Assembly: GCA_963971225.1 (NCBI GenBank)
Contig: OZ020267.1
Coordinates: forward strand, 48,431,993 to 48,495,992
Source: Melieria omissa
Taxonomy: Eukaryota > Arthropoda > Insecta > Diptera > Ulidiidae
Length of the DNA stretch: 64,000 bases
Reading direction: 5' to 3'
The position numbers and the translations under genes were made by a program. Shown piece by piece: positions 55,013 through 64,000 of this stretch; position 1 is the stretch's first letter, and every line of letters starts with the position of its first letter. The notes under the pieces are model-generated. The model was not told the DNA's origin. It was given only the letters and a program-made list of their open reading frames with translations, and did not search any database.

Positions 55013-55372
55013 ATATTATTTTAAGGACCAAAATCAGACTTCTATTTCAATCAAATACATTTTATTTTCGTATTAAATACCATTCTGTGTTTTTACTTTA
55101 AAACTAACAACAAAATATTCATGACAAATAACATAAAATGCATTTAATTGCCTGGCAAACAAGCTGATTAAAAGTATCTCTCTGGTTCAGTAGTACTAGT
55201 AGGTGAAATCGTATGTAAATCTTCATATACTATGTGGAAGTGTCCGCCATTTTGAAAAGTAATATCAATAATTCAAGTTTCTCTATAGCTTTAAATCACA
55301 AAACAAACCTTTACATCAGCTGTGTCTTTCTTTAAACCTCTTATTTACACCCTTTTCCCTGAGTATTATGAA

Positions 55373-55740
55373 TGTAAGAAGTAAGTTCAAAATAAAAAAC
55401 ACTTAAACGCAGCTATTAACCAGCAATCACTTTATTTACAAGTCGCACTTTACTGTCTTAACACTTGTTACTTATTGGACTACTCCGTGTTGCAACTTTG
55501 CTTGCTTAAACACAATTGTCTCTCTGCGCTGTACCCGACTGCCTGTTATACTTGTCTGCTTGTTGTGCAGATCGTTCTCGCACATTCCAATTGGACTACA
55601 AATTTCCATTACCATCGCGAGCCATCTTTGCCATATCGAAATTATAGCAAGCCGGCCGTATTCTAAAAGTGCGTGCCTAAAAGTATGCCTGTTAAAACAT
55701 TCTTGTGCATAGCACAGCGACAGGGTGCCTCATTGTTACA
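55373..55740 (-). mobile_element. Solo LTR, same family, opposite strand
   Basis: On the minus strand it begins TGTAACAATGAGGCACC and ends CTTCTTACA. It shares ATAATTTCGATATGGCAA, GATGGCTCGCGATGGTAATG and GTAAATAAAGTGATTGCTGG with the LTR at 54590. No matching target duplication was found. Confidence 0.7.
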
Positions 55741-55779
55741 ATAATAACAGAATAACATATTAGTTTTAGAATAACCCAG

Positions 55780-56530
55780 GAATGGTGCGTCCGTGCTAAC
55801 CTACGAATAAATCCGGATAAAACCGCAATTACATGGAAAAGCAAACTGCAACACATGCGGGCTATGAGTCTGTTTGGTAAAAGCATAGCTAGTAAGACAG
55901 AGGAGAATTGCCTAGGTATAATGCCGAACGTTCGTATGGTGATGATCATTTTGAAGACTGCACGGCTACACGACTACCGACCGCAGCTGTCGCCAAACAT
56001 GGAACTATTCGCTATTTTGTAGGCGCTAAAACCAAATCAATTGCCACCACTGCTCCAAAACAAATATTTTTAATGGCATTTTTCTTACTTTTCGGTTTGC
56101 TTTGAACAACAATTACAAATTTGTTAGTATTTCAGTCAAAATTTATTTTATTGTAATCACGTAATTAACTACACGGCTACGGTCGAATCCGACGCCATAT
56201 TGAAGTTGTTTAGCCGTGTCTCTGCCGTCTGGAATGTGTTCGGGCCATAACACTTACCTCGAAGTTACTCTGGAACAGACATGCAAAGATAGTTATCAGC
56301 AAAGCAACAGAGCAGTCAAACTTGAAAACTTGAGGCTGTAGCCCAAGCATACTGAAACGGGTGTATACTGTGATGGTGCGGATAATACTCACATAAACAG
56401 CGGTGGCAACGGTGAGGATGCCGCTCGATAAGGTCCAGCGATTTGCGTGCACATGCATTACAGAGCCATGAGCTCCTGCCCCACGGCAAGGCAATCGAGA
56501 TGGCGGTTAAACGTCATTATAGGTCTAGCC
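55780..56530 (+). pseudogene. Non-LTR retrotransposon relic (reverse transcriptase end)
   Basis: 55783-55840 gives WCVRANLRINPDKTAITW and 55880-55930 gives SKTEENCLGIM, the thumb region. 56330-56500 gives LKRVYTVMVRIIL, DKVQRFACTCITEPMSSCPT, the segment after it. Frames are broken and the middle is diverged. R1/Jockey-type by motif, clade unsure. Confidence 0.7.
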
Positions 56531-56792
56531 AAAACTTGTAGAGGGCAAAACTCATTCTAATGCATAAGGACTTATATATGCTGTCCGCTAATAACCTCTA
56601 TGTACCTTATGCTAATAACAGAGCAGAGTAGAGCTGGAAAGAACACCACGCCTACTTAAAACCACACACTATAAATTAGTTTACAGTCGGGTCCACAACG
56701 ACATCCCCGTGAGTTGTTAAGTGTATTTAGGACGGTGAGTCTAAGGGATGTTTTTAGCCGTTAGTAGTACGTCTCAGTGCATCATTACCCCA

Positions 56793-56828
56793 ACAAGTTC
56801 TATCTATCAATCTATCTATCTATCTATA

Positions 56829-56883
<55 letters not shown>

Positions 56884-56963
56884 CTATCTGTCTATCTATC
56901 TATCTATCTATTTATCTATCTAACTATCTATTTATCTATCTAACTATCTATCTATCTATCTAA
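56793..56963. repeat. (TCTA)n microsatellite
   Basis: About 170 bp of TCTA units with a few substitutions (GATA on the other strand). The open frame through it is an artefact. Confidence 0.97.
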
Positions 56964-57018
56964 GCCGTTTAAGTTGTAGTAGGCAGATTTTATTTCGTCG
57001 GAAGGCCTGAAGAAATAC

Positions 57019-57535
57019 GTGGGTGGTCCTATAAGTACTTAGCCTACAAAAGCAAAACGAACATTTTGGAAAAGTGGCGATTTATTTCTCAACGTAGTCT
57101 CCTTTCAACTCGATACACTTGACCCAGCGATGCTCCAACTTCTTCCCGTCTGAAAAATACGTTTTCTGGAGGCCTCCGTGGCGGCGATAACCTCCTCATT
57201 CGACTCAAATTCCTGCCCGGCGAGTGACTTTTTCAAGTTTGGAAACAAAAAGAAGTCACACGGGGCCAAATCTGGAGAATACGGTGGATGGGGCAGCTGT
57301 TCGTAGCCTAATGCGACCAATTTGGCGAATCACCGACCTATATTGCTTTTTCCATTTTTCGAAAATCCGCGGACACGTTCGTTTCCACACGCGGTCAAAA
57401 CAAAACTGCAAATCTAATATGGCTGAAATTTTGACAGTAGCCGTCTACGGGAATGTACTAAAAGATAGTAAATTTCTCTTACGATAGTGGCACCATCGGG
57501 TGGTGGGGCTAAGTACTTATCGGACTGCCCACATA
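57019..57535 (-). mobile_element. mariner deletion derivative
   Basis: Ends GGTCCTATAAGTACTTAGCC (left) and CAGTCCGATAAGTACTTAGCC-like (right) are inverted. The minus strand 57320-57060 encodes a mariner C-terminus: [30 protein letters not shown], then a lost frame. The N-terminus and first two catalytic residues are deleted. Confidence 0.82.
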
Positions 57536-57562
57536 TGTATAAACACTTTGCTTAACAACGTA

Positions 57563-58158
57563 TAGGGTGGTTTTTTTAGAGGTATAGAACTTCGAATTGA
57601 AATAAAACACAAGAAAATCGTTTTAATGTCCATCTATTTGGCTTTATTGGAAGGATAATTTTATGCCATTAATGTTTAAATATGATTTCGGGCATGTGGC
57701 CGCCGCGGCTGGCTCGAATAAAGCCAATTCTACAGGTCCAATTTTCAGTTGATGGACAAAGCTCCAATTGCTGTGCACGGTGGCGAATCGATTCATTCGG
57801 GTCCTCTTCAACATTTTGCTCTACAGCGGCAATTGTTTCTTCGGTGCGCACTGTTCGACGTCTCTGCGGATGCGTATTATCACATAGAGTAAACGTAGTA
57901 CGAAAACGACCCATGGTTAACCGAATTAATTGCCCTGATGGACCATAAAATGGACGGAGCTTGCGGTAAACTTCGCGAACTGAACCATTATTTTCGAAAT
58001 AAATTTGCACGATTTGCAAGCGTTGTTCTTTTGTCAACCTGTTCATGATGAAATGGCAAACCAAACTGAACATAAATGACATTAGAGTTGCCAGATTTGA
58101 CCACAAAATGCCAGTTTTATCTCTATTCGAAAAACAAACCTCTAAAAAAAACACCCTA
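57563..58158 (-). mobile_element. Short MNRLT-family element with TAGGGTG ends
   Basis: The left end TAGGGTGGTTTTTTTAGAGGT and the inverted right end TAGGGTGTTTTTTTTAGAGGT are almost the same. The element is about 596 bp and carries the open frame described next. Its transposase family is the one at 39611. Confidence 0.85.
57669..58046 (-). CDS. DNA-binding-only transposase derivative (125 aa)
   Basis: Starts MNRLTKEQRLQIVQIYFENN and keeps the helix-turn-helix region (GSVREVYRKLRPFYGPSGQ) and a second repeat (RTEETIAAVEQNVEEDPNES; IRHRAQQLELCPST). It then jumps without loss of frame to the family's last residues, ending GGHMPEIIFKH. The catalytic core (about 200 residues in relatives) is cleanly missing. 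It has no stops or frameshifts, unlike the other transposase copies in the window. It may be a simple in-frame deletion copy or a product that competes for element ends. Confidence 0.7.
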   Translation of the reverse strand: MNRLTKEQRLQIVQIYFENNGSVREVYRKLRPFYGPSGQLIRLTMGRFRTTFTLCDNTHPQRRRTVRTEETIAAVEQNVEEDPNESIRHRAQQLELCPSTENWTCRIGFIRASRGGHMPEIIFKH

Positions 58159-58159
58159 T

Positions 58160-61100
58160 ATATGAGTTTTTGCCTTCAGCTCTCATATATTTATGGTCAT
58201 ACGTAGACCATCAATTTTAAATGTACACGATTTTCTGCGTTCTATCTTCTCAGAATAGAATGCAGAGACAAAACCAACGCTCCGAAGTCACCGAACTAAT
58301 GCAAGTTTTAAAAAAATTATAGTTTAAATTGCTTACATATACATACAAAGATGTGCGGGTTCCAGTATACTTTCATCTGCTTGTGCTTCTTGTTAGGCAG
58401 CATTCTGTAAAGTCGTCAGGGAATGACTTAGACGTTGGAATGTCTATTTGTTTAGTTTTAAATAGTCTCATTTATTTCATATCTTCACTACAAAATTTCT
58501 AACGAAATAGAAAAATTATGTGTTCTTTCCATGTATCGACTTCATGTTCAGTCGAATATTTTTAGATAACTTAATCCTAGAAGTTTCGCTGAATTTCATT
58601 TCAATTGCAATCCTCTATACATAGCATCACCACAAATCCAATATTTTAACCATTGTATTTTTTTGATCTGGTGATGGAATTTGTTCACATGATTATTTTA
58701 GTATCGATTTATTTGTAATTTTCCCATTTTCATTGTTTTTTCCTTGTTCGTCTACAGATTAATGTTTTAGTGCTAATATTGTTTCAAAAAAATACAACGT
58801 ACAACAGCGAATTTAGAGTCGATATAAAATTCCGATATGGCAAAACCCCAAGCAGAAACGCAACACCGCACTATTAGCTGGAATGTAGTACTCGTGGTAT
58901 ATAATAAAAGAAGTGTAAAATGTACGAATACATTTTTATGTTTTCAGTTTTTACGTTGTAATTTAATTGCGATACATCCTGCAGTGATGTGAAAACTGTC
59001 TGTTTTTTGTCCGCAATTAAGCCAATCCATAGGAATCAATAACTTTCGACCCTACTCAGTGTAGTCCACCTTCTTTTCGATACAAATGCGCATTAATTTA
59101 TGCACATGTTAATGCATTCATCGAATAGTTCCGCAAGGGTGGTTATGGGGGTTTAAAACCCTCTTAAATATCTGTAAATTGTAAACATTTTTGGAGGCAA
59201 TGTGGTTTTAGCTCCCACTGCTGTACAAACGATTATGTATGGATACAATTTGTAAAATGTAAAACTTCGACCATTGACTATTCCAAAATTATGGTGGAAA
59301 ATATAAAAATTTGACAACTAATTGTCCCTTGTTCTTGGATTACCTAGATTCTTCAATGTGTTCAATAAATAACAATTTTCGATTCTCAAGCTATAATTTC
59401 TTCCCCCAACGTGGTCAATTAACTCATGTGCAGTCAAGCCGCATTAGCTCAAGTCAACACGGAAATTATTTGTTCCTTGAGCAATACAATTAGGGGTTCG
59501 ATTCCGAACTTGAGTTACGTTGAAAATCAAAACTACTCAAAAATAATATTTAAAACATGAGTAATTTGGAATACTAAAAAGAGATCTGAAGGGTTGTTGC
59601 CTCCGTGCCAATCATATAAAAATACGCAAACTTTTTGCCAGTAACATTTGCAAATGCAAAGATGAAACCTTTTTATCTCCTCTGCACTGCATAACAACGG
59701 AAAGATGGAGAAACAGTTAATAGTACAACAAAAAGCAAGAATTTATATAGAAATGCAGTTTTGCAATGTTGGAACCGGATTCCTAACATTTTTAAAAATA
59801 TTCACAAAAACCGAATATACAACATTTAACTCGCAAACGAGCCACTTTTGTCAATGCTTCGTCATGAGGTCAAAAACGGCTTTTAACCAACTTTTTCAAA
59901 AGGACATACTGAATAGGATCGAAGATCGCATGAAGAACTGCGATTTCTTGAATTTTGTCGGATCAGTCTGCAATAGTGCGAAAATAATGCTTCTTCAATA
60001 GTGGATTTCAACAATCTGCAATTAAATGACAGCGGTGCCGTTTTGTTAAAAACGCTTGAATTTGGATATAAATCTTATAACCACTCACGATTCTACACAA
60101 CATATAGACTTAACCACCATAAATCAAATACAGACGCTCGAACATACACATTTAGCTTTGTTTTTACTTTTTATAAAGAAATAAGTTGAAGTAATAGCTT
60201 CAATATGTGCTACACCCAAATTTCCAGCTATTTTTCGTTCAATCCTACTTAAGTATGTCGTCGTAGAGTTTTACAATTATGTCGCATCGAAACTCGGTTC
60301 GCCAAATTACTTGCGTAAGACGATATTTAAGTAAGCGGGAAGATATACTTAAACCACATTCGACGGTACTCCAAAGCACCAGCCACCTTTTTCACTCTGA
60401 GGAACTGCGTTGTCGTAACACAATTAAAGATTTAGCGGCTAACGGTAGGTTGAGTTCGAGGGTGAATCTGTGTGTGGGTGGTGGAATAATGTGCTCAGGA
60501 AGCACGACTGAAAATGTCCTTACCAGCATTTTTTTGAAAATGGATTACGCTATAGATTCCATCTAATTGGCACGTGTACCCCTACATTCAAAATAAAAAA
60601 AACCAAAAATATCCTTGTTAAATATTGCTCAAATGGAAAAAATGTAATGATGGTGCGGTTTTCCAATTCTAATATGTAAGAATTACGAAATATGAACGCA
60701 GATATTTAGGGTACTGCGCTCAAGAAGGCAGTCCGCATGGTTGTGTGTAAATTGTGTGTCTATGTTTATGTCAATGTGAAAATATAATTTCCAAGTGTGT
60801 TTAATTCTTGTAAAAGAAAGGCAAACAATTTTATTGTAAATATATAACTATGTATATGTATACATTATGCTGATTGATAATAATGCGCTTATGTGTGAGT
60901 GGTTTGTGGGAGTGTCGTGCTGTAGCTGTTGCTTGTCTCGTTAACTGCTAGTTATCGTTAATCGCTTCTACTCTTTTTTTTTTTGGTTTCACAGTGAAAA
61001 GCCAAACAGAAAATCACAAAATTGAAAAGAAAATTTAAATTGGAAAAATTAATAAAAATACAATACAATTTTGAGTACAAGTATTTTTATATGTATATAT

Positions 61101-61491
61101 AGCTGTGAATATGGTGTTTATGTATTTATGGAAACGTGTAGTTACTTCTTGTTCTTATTCTTTACACTTGCACAAAGCCATTCTGATTTTTCGTTTCATT
61201 TGTTTAGTATTTTTTTCTATCTTCTTTTTCGTGTTGCTGCCTCAAGTTAACAGATGATGTTATTGTATTATAAGTATATATGTATAATTTCAAACTCATT
61301 TTAAAATTTCATTCACCAACATCACTCTTTGAATTCTGCTTGTGCACTACCATTTGCTGTTGTTGTTTTTGTTGTTGTAGCGATAACTTCGCCGGTTCTG
61401 ATTTTGCTTTTCATTCTCCCTCTTCACTGCCATCTTCTTTTGCCTTCCTCATGCCTACCAACTCCGCTGCCTCCATCGCCAGCACCTAATC
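58160..61491. other. Intergenic; includes CK2alpha 3'UTR
   Basis: About 3.3 kb without a recognised gene or bounded transposon. The part just below 61492 (TTG/GTT-rich near 61355-61380 and T-rich) is probably the 3'UTR of the kinase gene. Several minus-strand AATAAA-like sites exist, and I cannot choose one. Confidence 0.4.
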
Positions 61492-62502
61492 CTATTGCTG
61501 ATTACTTGATTTAATTTGTCCGTTGACAATAGGCAAAAAGTATGGGTGCGCCATGGCCTCGCGAGCAGTCAGCCGCTCGACGTGGTCATAGCGCAAAAGT
61601 TTGTCGAGAAAGTCCAGTGCTTCAGGTGAAACAAGATGTTGGTTGTCCGAGTGCACAAAACGCTCCCATCGCTTGCGCGAATGCCGCTGCAAGATGTCGT
61701 GGAATCGGGGGTCCAACTCGATGTTGTACTTGTCCAGATAAGCGTAAAGCTCCTCAGTGCCCAGCACTTTGGCAATGCGCACCAGCTGGTCGTAGTTGTC
61801 GTGGCCGTGGAAAAAAGGCTCCTTGCGGAATATCATAGACGCCAGCATACAACCTAGGGACCACATGTCAAGCGAGTAATCGTACATCTGGTAGTCAACC
61901 AGCAGCTCCGGCCCCTTGAAGTAACGCGAGGCGACACGAACGTTGTACTCCTGCCCTGGGTGGTAGAATTCTGCTAGACCCCAATCAATGAGGCGCAATT
62001 TACGATTTTCGTGGTCGATCATCACGTTGTGCGGCTTGACGTCGCGATGCATAATGCCCATGCTGTGGCAGTAGTCAAGGGCCTTCAGCAGTTCAAATAG
62101 GTAGTAGCGGATCTCGTAGTCTGTCAATGTCTGGTATAGTTGCTTGAAGTCTGTATTGTTTACGTGCTCAAAAATGAGGGCTGGTGTGCGCGAGACGGGG
62201 TCCTTCACCACCGCCAACAACGTGATTATGTTGGTGCCACCGCGCAAGTTCTCCAGAATCTTAATTTCGCGCTTGATCTTCTTCTTCTTCACCGGCTTCA
62301 GAATTTTTACTACGCACTTCTCCGTGGTGGTTATATTGATGGCTTCGAAGACTTCAGAGTACTTGCCACGCCCCAGTTTACGCACTAACTGGTAGTCATC
62401 CTGATTGGCCCAGTCGACTACGTAGTTCTCATAGTCCCAATACTCGTCCGGCTTATGTGCGTTCACATCCGTGTAGACGCGAGCAGCGCTCGGCAAAGTC
62501 AT
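61492..62502 (-). CDS. CkIIalpha: Casein kinase II catalytic subunit alpha
   Basis: 336 residues from ATG at 62500-62502, starting [20 protein letters not shown] as in flies. A constitutive acidophilic Ser/Thr kinase, it pairs with the beta subunit as a tetramer in nucleus and cytosol. Features: glycine-rich loop GRGKYS (44-49), catalytic Lys66 in VVKILK, basic cluster KKKKIK (72-77), HRDVKPHN with Asp154, DWG (173-175, the family's variant of DFG), and [13 protein letters not shown] in the activation segment. Length equals the usual fly protein. The coding region is one exon. The open frame runs 122 codons further upstream, but that part is not kinase-like and holds a splice acceptor at 62699-62700, so I treat it as 5'UTR and intron. 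Only the C-terminal tail (IKSSNQQ) and a few residues look variable. Confidence 0.97.
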   Translation of the reverse strand: MTLPSAARVYTDVNAHKPDEYWDYENYVVDWANQDDYQLVRKLGRGKYSEVFEAINITTTEKCVVKILKPVKKKKIKREIKILENLRGGTNIITLLAVVKDPVSRTPALIFEHVNNTDFKQLYQTLTDYEIRYYLFELLKALDYCHSMGIMHRDVKPHNVMIDHENRKLRLIDWGLAEFYHPGQEYNVRVASRYFKGPELLVDYQMYDYSLDMWSLGCMLASMIFRKEPFFHGHDNYDQLVRIAKVLGTEELYAYLDKYNIELDPRFHDILQRHSRKRWERFVHSDNQHLVSPEALDFLDKLLRYDHVERLTAREAMAHPYFLPIVNGQIKSSNQQ

Positions 62503-62698
62503 CGTCGTGCAGCTCACACTTGCTGTTAACGATGTTTTTAAAGCAGTTTCTGCCTTTGTTGAGTGGATTCGACCAGATTCCCCGAATTGCAGTGCTGTTG
62601 GTTGACTGCCTTCGGATATAAGTGGATTTAAGGGCTGGTCTCGGGCAGAGTCGGTGGACGAATGTTGCCAGACTGCGGGATCTTTTTGGTAAAAACTC
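62503..62698 (-). other. CkIIalpha: Probable CK2alpha 5'UTR exon part
   Basis: On the minus strand, TTTTATGTTTCAG at 62699-62711 is a good splice acceptor. The 196 bases between it and the ATG would be 5'UTR. The upstream non-coding exon was not located. Confidence 0.5.
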
Positions 62699-62939
62699 CT
62701 GAAACATAAAACATGATAAGGAACAATACACTCATTAAACGTACTAAAATGCGAAAATCGAATGCACGCAGCCCGTGAAATTTGAAAAGTCACCTTTTTT
62801 AACAGACCTGACTGACATTGAGCCGCCGACAGAATATGTAGGACTACATTAGCATGATCCATGATCATAGATTAAAGCGACGTACGCTCACATAGGACAC
62901 TGTATGTGTATACAACAAGCAAAAACATAAATGTATCTT

Positions 62940-62990
62940 TCGTACCCTTTCGTTACAAATGCTTACTAGGTAATGTTAAAGTTTCAAATT
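62940..62990. repeat. Degenerate end of the CCCTTTCG TTAA family
   Basis: ACCCTTTCGTTACAAATGCT resembles the start of elements C and I (CCCTTTCGCTACAGGTTTTT), followed by similar GTTAAA-rich sequence. No partner end. Confidence 0.45.
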
Positions 62991-63313
62991 CTTCAACTTA
63001 AGGCCAATTTGTTCACTTTAAGATAAATTTATCCCCGAGATAACTCAATTTTTCCAATATTTAAATCATATTTATCAGGGTTGGGAATTATTCATGTGCG
63101 AACGCTTAAACAAAGACATTCTCGATCTTGTTCAGAAATAAACATTTTTATATTCTCATTTCTGAGCAAGCTAAAGAATGAATACTTACAAAATGTCCTT
63201 CTTATGGCCCCTCATGAATGTGTAAATGTATTTTTTTCCATGATGCAGAGATATTCATAGGTGTACTCTCAAATGTCATCTCCATCATGATACAATTAAC
63301 GAGGAGGGTTAAA

Positions 63314-63688
63314 GGCTGCGGCCCATAGAATTCGTTGCGTACATGAGAGCGAAGTGTTCAACTGACAACTAAGTTAAAATGTATGAAATCGTATGTAGTG
63401 TGGCCCATACGCAACGGATACGTTAACGTAACGCAAAAGGTAGAGCAACTCTCAAGTGTTGCCGTACGTTGAACACTTTGACAGACTTGAATTGAAATTC
63501 GATTTTCTATGGAAATTGTGTGAAAAAAAGGGAAAGGTTGTAATTTAATATTATTTAATATGTTTTGTACCTTAATATGTTCGAAGAATAACGTGTTCAT
63601 TGGATCGAGTCTCTTCGTCATTCCGTCGCTGTCAGTTGAACACTCAGCGCAACGGATTCAAAGTTCAATGTATTCTATGGGCCAACGC
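63314..63688. mobile_element. MITE with GGCCCATAGAAT ends
   Basis: Inverted ends GGCTGCGGCCCATAGAAT and GGCGTTGGCCCATAGAAT, with GTGTTCAACTGACA repeated inverted further in (about 63354 and 63633). About 375 bp, no coding sequence. It lies upstream of CK2alpha. Confidence 0.65.
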
Positions 63689-64000
63689 CTCAAGTACGGA
63701 GATCCACGAAAATTGGCGTATGAGCAATGACAGTTGTAAACAATGTTCTCATTGAACATGGCAGTTTGCTGCAGTTTAAATGTAGGAACAGAAAGTCGCC
63801 AGGGTGTCACAAGTATCAAAAAGTTCATTTTCGCAACCGAAAAATGTCTAACAAAATAGTTGCATATGCCTGTTCTTGTATTTCATATCTATATTTTAAT
63901 GGAACATCGCGCACAATATTTGTTTTTTCCCCCCTATTTTATTTTGAATGCTAACAAAGAGGCTGAAAAATACTACGAAGTCCTACTTTCAAAATGCAAC
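63689..64000. other. Window end, nothing recognised
   Basis: No supported feature in the last 312 bases. Confidence 0.35.

Noticed and set aside
56748..56963. 71-residue ORF of Leu/Ser/Ile/Tyr repeats
   Set aside because: It is the translation of a TCTA microsatellite.
60279..60566. 95-residue ORF between the transposons and CK2alpha
   Set aside because: No recognisable domain, signal or splice context; length is expected by chance.
62503..62868. N-terminal extension of CK2alpha
   Set aside because: The family starts at [10 protein letters not shown], and a strong splice acceptor lies inside the extension.

Overview
This is a eukaryotic, AT-rich, repeat-packed window that looks like a higher fly (Diptera, Schizophora; a tephritid-like fly is my guess, not proven). 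The evidence is the near-invariant fly-type casein kinase II alpha protein, the insect nicotinic receptor subunit with its insect-specific alternative exon, GT-AG introns of 55-85 bp, and the crowd of mariner/Tc1, hAT, Harbinger and TTAA-site elements.

Host genes. Three are well supported. (1) A diverged V-ATPase subunit F gene (Vha14-like) on the + strand in three small exons, 3211-3714. (2) The nicotinic acetylcholine receptor alpha4-type subunit gene on the - strand. All coding exons can be placed, from the start codon and signal peptide at 41169 to the stop at 7140, with a pair of mutually exclusive 181-bp exons at 33361-33541 and 31105-31285; either spliced product is 514 codons. (3) Casein kinase II alpha on the - strand, 61492-62502, as one uninterrupted coding exon with a probable 5'UTR splice acceptor just upstream. 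A short THAP zinc-finger ORF at 53171-53467 (-) may be a host gene or a transposase relic. In Drosophila nAChRalpha4 and CkIIalpha both lie in proximal 3L (80B-80D), so their closeness here suggests a conserved, probably pericentromeric neighbourhood.

Layout. 1-7.1 kb: Tc1 relic with a nested TTAA element, a SINE, Vha14-like, and a MITE with about 60-bp inverted ends. 7.1-9.0 kb: six 3' exons of the receptor. 9-31 kb: a 22-kb receptor intron filled with transposons (a three-layer mariner nest, Harbinger-like, foldback, Tc1-like elements, and an outer TA-flanked element holding three MITEs). 31-34.6 kb: alternative exons 4 and exons 3 and 2. 34.6-41 kb: intron 1, again transposon-filled, and exon 1. 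41-61 kb: intergenic mosaic of LINE relics, solo LTRs, MITEs and a five-element nest around 49.2-52.4 kb. 61.5-62.9 kb: CK2alpha. 63-64 kb: MITE and unassigned sequence.

The most striking non-genic signal is that ten separate elements, in several sequence families, sit between TTAA duplications and have inverted ends beginning GGG/CCC or CAC. At least three of them split recognisable transposase reading frames, which proves insertion. No piggyBac-type transposase was seen here to mobilise them. Six full or partial copies of a tRNA-derived SINE are also present, three with direct target duplications of 10-14 bp.
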